This document shows, one piece after another, positions 1-11,200 of a stretch of 64,000 nucleotides of DNA. The notes beneath the pieces were generated by a model. It worked only from the letters and a program-made list of their open reading frames with translations. It was not told the origin of the DNA and ran no database searches. How positions within the stretch are numbered: the stretch's first letter is position 1; each line of letters starts with the position of its first letter. This DNA comes from Physella acuta (lineage: Eukaryota; Mollusca; Gastropoda; Physidae), in the NCBI RefSeq assembly GCF_028476545.1, contig NW_026731572.1:1-64000 (forward strand), read 5' to 3'. Position numbers and translations under genes: made by a program.

Positions 1-174
1 TGTTATTTTACTATTAATTTTATTATTTTATAAGAAAATATATCCTGTAGGGGATGGACGATGCGACCCTCTGGAAATAGAGGAACGCATCTAGAGTGGT
101 GCATACGATGTGACCAGTCCTTATGTGATCAGTTGTGTATGTATGTTTCTATGTATGTTTGTATGTATGTTCCG

Positions 175-275
175 TCCCGTTTGTGCCCAAGACATATGAT
201 ACAGATGAAGTAGAGTTTTTCTGTTTCAATGGCCACGGCGTGTGAAGGGATAGCTGTGTCAGCAATATACCCAGC
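175..275 (-). mobile_element. SINE fragment
   Basis: CAGATGAAGTAGAGTTTTTC and GTGTGAAGGGATAGCTGTGT match the minus-strand SINE body. Confidence 0.5.
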
Positions 276-339
276 TGTCTTTGTTTAAAATTCAAATTCC
301 GAACTTTTTACATAGTGTCTTTGACTTTCATGATGAAAG

Positions 340-466
340 TTTCCGGTTTCCGAAACAGTTCCTTACAGTATATACTTTTTCCAGTGCCCCCCCCCCCCCC
401 AGAGAATTTTGTCAACCCCCCCCCCCCCCCCCCCCGAAAATATCAAGCCCCCAGCCCCCTCCGTAG
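340..466 (-). mobile_element. Partial poly-G MITE-like remnant
   Basis: It has C13 and C18 runs with GAAAATATCAAGCCCCC, resembling the reverse complement of the GGGGGCACTTGAAATTTTCG part of the family. Ends are not recognisable. Confidence 0.4.
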
Positions 467-723
467 AATCAACAACAAAATACATCTTTGCTCGTTTTGC
501 TTACGGCTTAGGTTTTAAAATATAACTGAAAGTTATACGAACAAATGCACTAGGGCTACGCTTTAGATGTATGCCACGGTACTGGCTAACGATTGAATGT
601 GCCCATAAGCTCTGGAGCTTTATTTGTTTTCCCGTTAGGAGATGGAGGTATGGGCACTCTTGTGAGCTTTTTAGGGTAGTCAACATTAACTAATATAGTA
701 TTCTCTCCTCTCCTCTCTCTCTC

Positions 724-727
<4 letters not shown>

Positions 728-777
<50 letters not shown>

Positions 778-825
778 CTTCTATGTTGATACGCCAGGTG
801 TTGTAACATTACCTGTGTCTGTCAC

Positions 826-856
<31 letters not shown>

Positions 857-866
857 TATATACATA
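728..866. repeat. Two (TA)n arrays
   Basis: TA arrays at 728-773 and 828-866, separated by one copy of the CCAGGTGTTGTAACATTACC unit. Confidence 0.9.
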
Positions 867-1194
867 AAAATAATATTTATTTTTAAACTTGCGTTCGTGA
901 GGCGCGTCAGCTGATCCTTCCCCCCCCCCTCACACCCTCATTAAAACCATAACACGTGGGCGTCCATATATGGGAATACAGTTCTTGTGTTGTGTAATGA
1001 AGACTGTTGACATTTTGCTGACGTAGTTGTTGATGTATGCCTGTATTGTATGGAGCCCGGGCTCCCCCACCACCACCGCCCCCCTCCCCACTTGTTAATT
1101 AAATAACACGAATCTCCTCCGATTAAGACAAGAAATGCTGGAATAATATTATCACTTCATCGTGCCTGTTTATCTTTGGGCTCTGATGGATGGG

Positions 1195-1600
1195 CGCCAG
1201 ATACCAGGACGTACAGACGGACACACATACAGAAGGACAGACATATACAGGGACAGACGAACAGACGCACAGACGAACAGATATACACAGGCACAAGCAG
1301 ACATACAGACGGACAGACGTGCAGATCAACAGACATACAGACGGAAAGACATACAGACGGACAGACATACAGACGGACACACATACAGACAAAGCAAACA
1401 TACACAGGCACAAGCAGATATACAGACGGACAAACATACAGATTTACAGTGGGACAGACATGTAGATAAACAGACATACAGACGGACAAAAAGACGTACA
1501 TTCTGATAAATATGCAAAAGAATAATACATATAAGCAGACGGACGGATATACAGAATGACAAACATACAACCGGACAGACATACATACAGACAATCAGAA
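1195..1600. repeat. GACAGACATACAGACG minisatellite
   Basis: Short units of CAGACGGACAGACATACAGA type, about 400 bp, slightly degenerate. It gives stop-poor frames on both strands that are not genes. Confidence 0.85.
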
Positions 1601-2631
1601 CTTGACACACACACACACACACATCACAGACATAACAACATCATAGCCCCTCACTTTATCCGACCGACACACAAACACCACACAACACACACACAAACAC
1701 ACACGCCCCGAGAGAGATATTTATGATCTTATTTCCGCTCTCGTCCCAGCACGAGCATGAACGAGATGTGATCAGGGCCGAGACTGTGTCGGGTCTCCGT
1801 CGGGTTCAAATGTCGGGTTGTTGTCGGTAGTTACAGGATTAACCCCGCCCCCGCTCGTGACTAGAATGGCTAGACTCAGCTCAATCTAAGAGCTTTTTGT
1901 TGGTTTTATCTCCCAATTTTCATATTTCACCTTTAAGCTCTATATCATACATGTTCTAAGTTCTGCTTTATGGATTTAAAATAAATGTAGCTTTGACCTA
2001 AACTCCTAAACTGTTGAAAACTATCTTGAACTTTATTTTCATCTTTCTTAATTTTATCGCTACATTATCTGTTAAAATCTACTTCTTTGAGGCTTATTTA
2101 TTTTACCGTGAGCCCTGACCGTATCGGTTTCAATCAGCTTAAATTAATCTACTTTGCTTTTAATCTTGCTTCACCCCCCCCCCCCCACACACACACTCAG
2201 CGAGTCGAAAATTATATCAACACCATAAAATATGTGTTTTGTTTTGTTTTTGTTTTTCCTAAACACAACATAATTAACATTCACAACATAATTAACATTT
2301 CTAATTTATCGCTTTAAATAATTGGCTTATGATCAACTCGGCATCTACCATAACATTTTACCGACTGCAAGGGGGATAATTCACTGCGATAAAACAACTT
2401 CGATTTTTTTTTAATTTTTAACCTCGCAGTTTAAACACACACGCACACACTTACACACATACACACATCTATACAACTCCTATCTGTTTTAAAATTGGAA
2501 CAAAATGAATATTTAATCAGCTATATTTATAGACAGCAGAATGGGACTGGAAAAACAAAACCACATCCTTGGAATAAAATTCCTTAATAGACGATTACGT
2601 TAGTTATTATTGCATGAGTTAGGAATAATTT

Positions 2632-2788
2632 CAGGGTTCGGCAACCTTTTGAAGCAGAAGAGCCAAAAGTTACAATTTTAAAAATTTCCCTGGTTTAAAA
2701 GAGCCACTAACATTTTTTTTATTCAAATATTTTATTGTTTTATTAAGATTATTAGTATTTGTGCAAGGAGCTGGAGAGCCGACCCCTG
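2632..2788. mobile_element. Short hAT MITE related to the 25185 element
   Basis: It begins CAGGGTTCGGCAACCTTTTG, continues with the same AGAGCCACTAACATTTTTTT motif as 25185, and ends GAGCCGACCCCTG. It is about 157 bp. No intact target duplication is visible, so it is older. Confidence 0.7.
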
Positions 2789-2865
2789 GCCTATATAAAT
2801 ATCTCAATTATTTCAAGAGAAAAAGGTATAGATGAGCTGTTTTTGTAGGGAAAGACAGTTTAGCC

Positions 2866-3003
2866 GTTGTAGCCGGATCAGTTTAGCCAGCCAGTTTAAA
2901 ATACATGTTTAGCCAGGCCAGCTTAGCCAGGCTAGTTTAGCCAGCCAGTTTAGATATACCAGTTTTAGCCTTACCAGTTTAGCCTAACCAGTTTAGCCAT
3001 ACC
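2866..3003. repeat. AGTTTAGCCAGCC minisatellite
   Basis: About nine degenerate units of CCAGTTTAGCCAGGC. Confidence 0.75.
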
Positions 3004-3614
3004 GGATATAGTACCAGCAGAACAGACCAAGTTGAAGACGGTGAAACCGCATTACCATTGTCAAACACAACCTCAGCAGCCCAAACTATGCCAGGAACCT
3101 GTAAGAGCTGGGTGGACTCAGAGATGTCAAACAGAGCACTTCATCACCCAAGACTTTATCAGTAGCCCTTTCCTCACAGAATTCACATCAGCCAAGTCAC
3201 AATTTCACTCAACATGTAGGCCTACCCCCCCCCCCCCCCCCATACCTCCTTATTCTTTCACCCAAATTACATTTCCACTCAAAGAAACTTCTCGAAATCA
3301 AAATTAGGCTGGGAGAAGAAGAAAAAAATGTCAACTACAAAATTTCCCGTACTGCATATTTTTACCTCATACTTTATAAAAGTGCTACAATTTTTTTTCA
3401 CTGTGGATTAATTTTATCTTTTTTTTCGGAGTGAGCAATTTCCTGTGGCACATTTTGTTTTTTTCTGGGAGAACCTTGGCAGAACAATTTTTTATCGTTA
3501 TACGATGAAGACAGATGGGGCCATAGTACTGAAGTGCACGATAAACATGTATCGAAATCCAATTTTGTTTACAACTACATGTTACGTTTCTTCTCTCGTC
3601 AATAGAACTTGTTT

Positions 3615-3885
3615 TTCTTCTATGTTGATACGCCAGGAGTTGTAACATTACCTGTGGCTGTCCAGGTGTTGTAACATTACCTGCAGCTGTCACATACCAG
3701 GTGTTGTAACATTACCTGCAGCTGTCACATACCAGGTGTTGTAACATTACCTGTGGCTGTCCAGGTGTTGTAGCCTTACCTGCGGATGTCACATACCAGG
3801 TGTTGTAACATTACCTGTGGCTGTCCAGGTGTTGTAACATTACCTGTCGCTGTCAATACCAGGTGTTGTAACATTACCTGTGCCA
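3615..3885. repeat. CCAGGTGTTGTAACATTACC minisatellite
   Basis: Eight or nine units of about 30 bp alternating CTGTGGCTGT and CTGCAGCTGTCACATA. A single unit with the same left flank (TTCTTCTATGTTGATACGCC) is at 777-825. Confidence 0.85.
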
Positions 3886-4271
3886 GATATCATTAAGACA
3901 TATTACATCATCAGTAGACATGTATGATGACACAAGAAGTCATTAATTAAATCTGGCGATAAACTCCCCACTCAAACTAAATCTGTACAGAACCCATACC
4001 ACTGAACCAATAGTTAACTATCCACGAAATATCCACAGTAACATTTCGTCAATCATTTTTGTTTTAATTCCTTCCAATATAATTTACGTTGCATCAATCT
4101 GTTTTTACCTTTTTGCACTAATTAATCACTATTTAAAGACATTTTATTGGCTGTAGTGTCTTTGCTTTGAAGAACCAATCTAACCTTCCCTACTTTACAT
4201 TTCATTAAATGCGCAAATCCGAAACCCATATATTCAGGGGCTACTACCACCATTCACCCACCTCCCCAAAA

Positions 4272-4274
<3 letters not shown>

Positions 4275-4341
<67 letters not shown>
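4275..4341. repeat. (TA)n array
   Basis: Left flank and likely target of the 4343-5759 transposon. Confidence 0.95.
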
Positions 4342-4342
<1 letters not shown>

Positions 4343-4346
<4 letters not shown>

Positions 4347-5601
4347 GCCGGCGTTAGGGGGTGGCGAACGGGGCGGTCGCCATAGGCCCCGCGCTTGAAG
4401 GGGCCCCGCGCTTCAGCAATGTCATTGTTATCTGAATTAGTTCGTAAACTTAAAAAAAATTGTTGCTGACTTCAATTGGGAAAAACTAAATGGTCGAATG
4501 CCGACGTTGTTGATTGTTATAACTGAGGCCACGGTTTATGTTGGTGAGTCTCACCTGAACTGGGACAGGCCGTAATTCGATACAAAAATAGTGTCACACC
4601 TCCCTTTGTGTAGGGTACGGTCGCCTGGCATTTGACCTGAGCTGACTGGAGATGGCGGTCGAGAATTAACCCACGACGTAAAGAGATACCCTATTGTATG
4701 CGGACCGATGAAGACTTCCTTTTAGTGAGCAGACGGGATGTCTATAGTAGACAGTCAGTGACCCGATGAACTCTAGTCCTGACTTTCTTGTTGTAGATGT
4801 CGTATAATGTCGTATATGTACAGTGTTTCTTCCAGACTTTTTTCTCCGGAGGGGAGGGGCACTTGAAATTTTCGGGGGGGGGGGGCGGTAGACTTTCTTC
4901 GGGGGGTGGGGGGGGGACACTGTTAAAAGTATATATTTTCTCTATAAATTATATAAATTTCATTTCGTTTTCGGGGGGGGGGGGGGGGGGGCTTGCACCC
5001 CCCCCCCCCCTCCCCCCCCCCCCCTTCCCCGAAGAGATGCCTGGAAGAAACTCTATATGTAGTCCTACTTGTCTTGGTATAACAAAATTAACATTCAGTT
5101 GCGTGCAGAGGGGTGGGAGGAGGGCGACGAGAAAGGGGGGGGGGGGCCTTAGGATCTATATCAGGCGGCATTAAACAGAGTGATTTATTATTATTTTTTG
5201 GAAGAAAGTTAAAACTGTTGTTATGTTGTGTCACCTTAAGGATTCACCCGTTCAATAATTAAGACAATAATGATTTTGGTTTTAAAATATTGTATGAATT
5301 CTAAACAAATTTTTTGAAGTCTATACTGTTTTGATACATCAGGCCGAGTTCGCTGTATTGTAAACTTTATTTTCCTAATTATTCGGCACGTGATTACATT
5401 TTTTCTTAAGTGATTTGGTATGAAGTACATAACTGTTAAAAGTGATTTAATATCTTAGCAAAGGAAAAAAAAAACTACGAACATTGGGTTAATACATGGG
5501 AGAGATAAAAATCTGTTATTATAGTGGAAAGTTTGACATTAGCTTATAAACTCCAAAACATTTGTGTTATTATGTGTACATCACATTATATAGGCCTTTA
5601 T

Positions 5602-5700
<99 letters not shown>

Positions 5701-5755
5701 GGAAAGGCCCCGCGCGGATGGTTGGCCCTAGGCCCCGCGTATTCCTAACGCCGGC

Positions 5756-5759
<4 letters not shown>
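4343..5759. mobile_element. DNA transposon with CAGAGCCGGCGTTAGG ends
   Basis: It starts CAGAGCCGGCGTTAGG and ends CCTAACGCCGGCTCTG, a perfect 16-bp inverted repeat. It lies inside a (TA)n array, so the target duplication cannot be read. GGCCCCGCG motifs occur near both ends. There is no transposase frame. It contains a poly-G MITE (4821-5053) and a (CA)n(TA)n tract. The end type suggests hAT. Confidence 0.75.
4821..5053 (+). mobile_element. Poly-G hAT-type MITE, copy 1
   Basis: The ends are CAGTGTTTCTTCCAG and CCTGGAAGAAACTC, flanked by TATATGTA on both sides. Inside are several G8-G18 runs, a C-rich stretch and an AT core (TATATTTTCTATATAAATTA type). Confidence 0.82.

Positions 5760-5848
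<89 letters not shown>
5606..5848. repeat. (CA)n(TA)n arrays across the transposon right end
   Basis: A CA tract at 5606-5632 and TA arrays at 5634-5698 and 5760-5848. Confidence 0.95.
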
Positions 5849-5852
<4 letters not shown>

Positions 5853-5859
5853 CAGAGGC

Positions 5860-6914
5860 TATGACCTTAAGACCTTAGAAACACTCCCCCCTCCCTCCTC
5901 CATATGCCCCCACTGAATATCACGCTGAGGCCGCCAATGCCCTTTAATGTCGACAATTCAAATATTTCTCACCTGCTCAGTTTACCTGTACCAATCTACC
6001 TGTTTTTGCCATTTGACCTATCACACTGACCTGCCTACACATTTCACCACCCCGTGATTTAAAATTTACCGTATTTCTGCCTCATGCTTTCTCAAATGTC
6101 GCAGTCTATTTTCAACCTCTGAAATAATTTGACAATGTCTATTTTCAACCCTTTCTCACCCACACACCCACATACAAACACACACGCACACCTTTGTTTA
6201 GTTACAAGTGTGATTATACCGATATCGCTCACTTATTGATGTAATCGATTACGCCCGGGACACGATTTCTCTCACATTCTGCGGTGAATTATTAATATCT
6301 AACCACACCGTTTACTGCGCATGCGCCCACATAGTTTACCGCGCATGCGCCGTTGGATCAGAAAATAGCAGCAGAGAAATCGTGTAAGACAGCGTATAAT
6401 AAAATGACAGAAATAACACCATTTTGGCCGAGTTTGTTAAAAAATTTCACCGTCTGGGTCTAATTTAAAATAAACATAACTTTCAGAACTCCGTGATCCG
6501 GCGAACATTCTAGAAATATGAGATGGGGGGGGGGCGCAGGCTGTGAAAATATATTTTTTTAAATTAGATTAAATTCCATTTCAAATGGCTTTTTTCCGTA
6601 TTTATTCAGAAGAAAAACTATTAACAGCTTTTTTTTTTTAAATTTAATTTCAGACATATCGATTACGATTAAGATTTTTTAAAAAAATATATGACTTATG
6701 TAGATCGTGTGTTGAAATAAAGCTTCTATAAAAACACGTTTGATTTATAGAAATATGATATCTAACCCAACACTAATGTGCTGACTCCACATAATAAACG
6801 CCGATAATCGTAATGGGTTGTTTTTAAATGGGCTCACTCCAGTCGTTACAAAAAATATAGCGTCACACCAACCCATGTCACATATCGTCACACAAATATA
6901 GAGACACTTCAACA
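5860..6914. other. Non-coding stretch
   Basis: Apart from the two NRF1-type motifs I see no gene, array or element ends. Confidence 0.6.
6314..6354. promoter_or_regulatory. Two NRF1-type palindromes
   Basis: CTGCGCATGCGCCCAC and CCGCGCATGCGCCG lie 28 bp apart. TGCGCATGCGCA-type palindromes are the known NRF1 site, common near transcription starts. This is the only place in the window with two, about 1.9 kb before the first CUB-LDLa exon seen. Promoter activity is inferred only. Confidence 0.4.
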
Positions 6915-6926
6915 CTGTTGACACAT

Positions 6927-7668
6927 CATGTCATGTTTGCCTGTCGTCCCTACTGGGACATAGGCCGCTGACAAGAGCTTTCCAGACGTCTCTGTCCAGG
7001 GCTAGTCTCTCCAACTGTCCTCAGGTGTATCCAATCTTCTTGGTATCTTCTTCCAGGTCACGTCTCCAGGTCTGCCTTGGTCTGCCTCTCCTCCTCCTGC
7101 CCTGTGGATTCCAGGTGAGGGCCTGTCTTGTTATGCTGGATACAGGCTTCCTGAGTGTGTGGCCAATCCATTTCCATTTTCTCTGGAGGATCTCTACTTC
7201 AACTGGCAGTTGATTTGTCCGTTGCCATAGAACATCATTTCTGATGGTTTTAGGCCAGCGAATTCGCAGTATCTTTCTGAGGCATGCGTTTATAAATGAT
7301 TGGATTTTCTTCTTATTTATAGCAGTTATTCTCCATGTCTCAGCTCCATAGAGTAAAGCAGGTTTTACTTGTGTGTTGAAGATCCGGATTTTTATTCCAA
7401 GGGTTAAATCTCCAGAACCCCAAACATTTTTTAGTTTGTTGAAGACTGCTCTTGCATTGCCCGTCCTTATTTTTATGTCTGCTTCTGTCCCACCCTGCTT
7501 ATCAACAATACTTCCAAGGTAGGTGAATCTATCCACTTCTTCTAGGGCTTCTTCTGCCAGTGTTATAGGGTTGCTGTTTGATGCATTGACTTTGAGAACT
7601 TTACTTTTCCCTCTGTGGATGTTCAGGCCCAGGCATGTAGAAAAATTAGCAACCCTGTTGGTTTTATC
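6927..7668 (-). mobile_element. 5'-truncated LINE, RT C-terminal part (RTE-like)
   Basis: The minus strand encodes about 215 uninterrupted codons of the C-terminal part of a non-LTR reverse transcriptase: [55 protein letters not shown] and [19 protein letters not shown]. These are hallmark blocks of RTE-type and related LINEs. The 12-bp sequence CTGTTGACACAT flanks it on both sides (6915-6926 and 7669-7680), a clean target-site duplication. The open frame and exact TSD point to a fairly recent insertion. The clade assignment is tentative. Confidence 0.85.
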
Positions 7669-7964
7669 CTGTTGACACATATCGTCATAAAAATATACAA
7701 CAATCACACTAACGCTGACGTCATATATTGTCACAAAATTATATGGGTCACGTCGACACTGACGTCATATATCGTGATATCTTGTCACAGCTACCCCCGC
7801 CGGTAACACGACCTCCGAGACTTATATCCCTCCCCCTACCCCTTACCCCCCCCCCTCCCAAAATACACACACACACACATAACAATAATTCGATGCACCT
7901 TCAAAACGGCCCGGGATAAAACGGACCTGTCAATTTGACCCCGTCAAATCGACCCCCGACAAAA

Positions 7965-8165
7965 TACCCAGTCAAAATAGCCCCGTCAAAAGGGCCCCGA
8001 CATATAGGCTCCCGACAAATGAGCTCCCGTCATATTGGCTCCCGACAAATGGACTCTCGACATATTGGCTCTCGACAAATCGGCTCAGGAAATATTGGCT
8101 CCCGACAAATCGGCACCCGACATATTGGCTCCCAACATAAGGGCTCCTGACATATTGGCACACGA
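7965..8165. repeat. CCCGACATATTGGCT minisatellite
   Basis: About 14 units of 15-16 bp alternating CCCGACAAAT and CCCGACATATTGGCT. It ends about 100 bp before the CUB exon. Confidence 0.85.
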
Positions 8166-8268
8166 CCGCGCCATTAGAACTTAATGGCTCGGGCTATGGT
8201 TAAACAAGACGTGTTAAATAAAACTGACCGTCTCTCTGACCAATGAATCCTGTCTCTTGTCTGCCCAG

Positions 8269-11200
8269 CTCGTCCACGGGTGCGCCAGTCCCGACCCAGG
8301 GATCATCTACATCGACTCCAGCACCGTGACTGTGAGGCTGCACCACAACAACGCCACCGACTACACCTTCGCTATCATCCTAACGGCCAGACTGGTCAAC
8401 AAGTGTAAGTCTACTTTGTTACATTTTATTTGGTCAAGTGTAAGACTACTTTGTATACATTTTATTTGGTCAAGTGTAAGTCTACGTCTACGTTTTTACT
8501 TTTTTGTCAACAAGTGTAAGTCTACTTTGTTACATTTTATTTGGTCAAGTGTAAGACTACTTTGTTACATTTTATTTGGTCAAGCGTAAGTCTACTTTGT
8601 TACATTTTATTTGGTCAACAAATGTAAGTCTACTTTGTTACATTTTATATAGTCAACTATTCTTGCAAAATTTTATATAGTTCATAATGTACGTCTGTCT
8701 TTCTGTATGTGACACATCTTGTGACTCAATTTTGACCAACTTCTAATGCAGTGGTTTCGTTCAAACTTTCTAAATAAATTTTTCACTAAATACAATGCAA
8801 GAATATCTAATTTTAATGTAATTAGATATTGAATAAATCATTAATAATTAATTAATTAATTACTAGCGACACTTTATCATCTGTCTTCGGGGATGATATT
8901 ACACCGGAGAGTCGGCTCCTATGGGGCAGATAATTGTCATTTAAAGTTAATAATTAGCTTTTAAATCAAATATTTTTAGTTGCGAGGGTCCATACTTTGT
9001 TATAATAAACCAAATTAAACTAATAAATATGCACACTTATTTATAATAAACCGAGTTAAAATAATAAATATGGTACTAATTGTATTTAAAACTTAGATAC
9101 TTAGTATTTTTTCAACATCTGAATACTAATAGAATGGGACGGCCAGGTCTAGCGATAGAGCTTTATACTGCAAATCCGAAAGTCAGGAGTTCGAATCCGG
9201 GGTCCACCCAGCTCTAAAGGGGACTTGCCTCACGTTAAGGAAAGTAAAGGCGGCTGGGCATAGTGCTGACCACATTATCCCTTCATATCCGAAGTTAGAA
9301 AACGTATGAGCGAATGGATCGCTAGGTCTAAAAAGGTCTAAAATACTAAAAATATAAATTAAAACAAACAAAAACATGTGAAACAATACGAAACTTTAAC
9401 GCAAAGAAAATAATAAAATGTAGCGAAAATTGCTATGTTTAGTATTTATCGTACACGAAATCTCTTAAACAATTTTGCTACCAACGCTTTTACTAATGAA
9501 AGTAATTATTTTTTTAAAATATAAATTGCATTAAAATATAAATAGAACGTGTGTCATATGTCGACAGCGCCCACCACCGACACCAACTGCAGCGGGTTCA
9601 AGTGCGAGAACGGCGCCTGCATCTCCAAGTCGCTGATGTGTGACGCCGTCGACAACTGCTTCGACTACAGCGACGAGTCCAGCAACGGGACGGCTCACTG
9701 TGAAGGTTGGTCACGTGGTCCACGTGGGGGTGGGGGGGAGGGGTCTGTTGCGGGGAGGGACTGACGTCATGGTAGTGCTTTGTGTGGGTGGGGAAAATTA
9801 TGAGTCCTATTCAAAACCATGTCGCTTTGTCTATAGGGCTGGTAAGTAGGTCACCAACTAGTTCTACGGCTCAATAAAACCTGCATGAACCATATAACTG
9901 GTTGGTGACCTACTTACCAGCCCTATTGATGTAGTTGAAAATGCCAATCTGCATATATACTGTTCTTTTTCATGTTTTTGCTATTTAAGTTATACACATA
10001 TGTACGGCCAAATTCAACCTCTATTTTCCCCACTTTTCAAGCAGGCCAATGGCCATTTCCTGGAGAGAACTGGGGAGTTCTGGCCAGCGTTCTGGGAGCG
10101 GCAGTTGTGTTGGGGGTCACGGCCGCTTGCTGTCGTCACATCCGGGCTAAACGGGAGAGCTCAGTGGATGACCTATACGAGCTGAATGAAGGACCTTATG
10201 TTCATAAATACGGTATGGGGACATTATGTTCATAAATACGGTAGGGAGGACCTTATGTACATAAGTACGGTAGGGTGTACTTTATGTTCATAAATACGGT
10301 AGAGAGAACATCATGTTCATAAATACGGTAGGGTGACCGTTAACTCGTAAGTACGGTAGGGGGACTTGATGTTCATAATTTATGTAGGCAGACATAATGT
10401 TTCAAATACGGTAGGGAAGACCCTATGTTCATAAATACGGTAGGGTGACCGTTAACTCATAAGTACGGTAGGGGGACTTGATGTTCATAATTTATGTAGG
10501 CAGACATAATGTTTCAAATACGGTAGGGAAGACCCTATGTTCATAAATACGGTATGGAGGACATTATGTTCATAAATACGGTAGTGAGGACCTTATGTTT
10601 ACTATTTCAGTAGAAGGACTTCATAAATATGTTAGGCGGAACCGTATGTTCACAAATACGTTAGGAATGACCTTACGTTCATAAATATGTATGGCAGAAT
10701 CTTATGTTCATAAAAAACAGTCAACAGAAGAGAAGTCCTTAATTTTAGCAAAGCGGGAAATAATTTTTTTTTTATCTTTCACGAGTTCGTTTTTACTTTT
10801 TTACCTCAAAGTAAAATGAACTCGCCAGTTAAGTATTTAACAAAGGTGTTGATTTTTCTTTTAATAATGCTCACTGACCGTGGTTGACCGTGGTTTAATT
10901 AATGAATGAAATTATTTCTCCCCCAGCCTACAGGTACGCTGTGATCCGGCCGCCCAAGAAACCAAACAAAACCAACTTTGTCTTAGGGCGTGACGGGTGA
11001 GTCCTTTTCTTACCTACACTGTCATCGTTCATGGTTCGTCGTTTGTTATTCATTGTCAGAGGTGGACTGGCCCGCCGCTCTACCGGGGTGGGGAGGGGGG
11101 GGGGGGAATCCCTGTGGTCCCCCTTGATTAAAAAATCCCTGTGGTCCCCCTTGATTAAAAAATCCCTGTGGGCCCCCTTGATTAAAAAATCCCGATGGTC

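Noticed and set aside
1123-1622. Cys/Val/Tyr-rich frames on the minus strand and Thr/Arg/Asp-rich ones on the plus strand
   Set aside because: Both are shadows of the GACAGACATACAGACG minisatellite.
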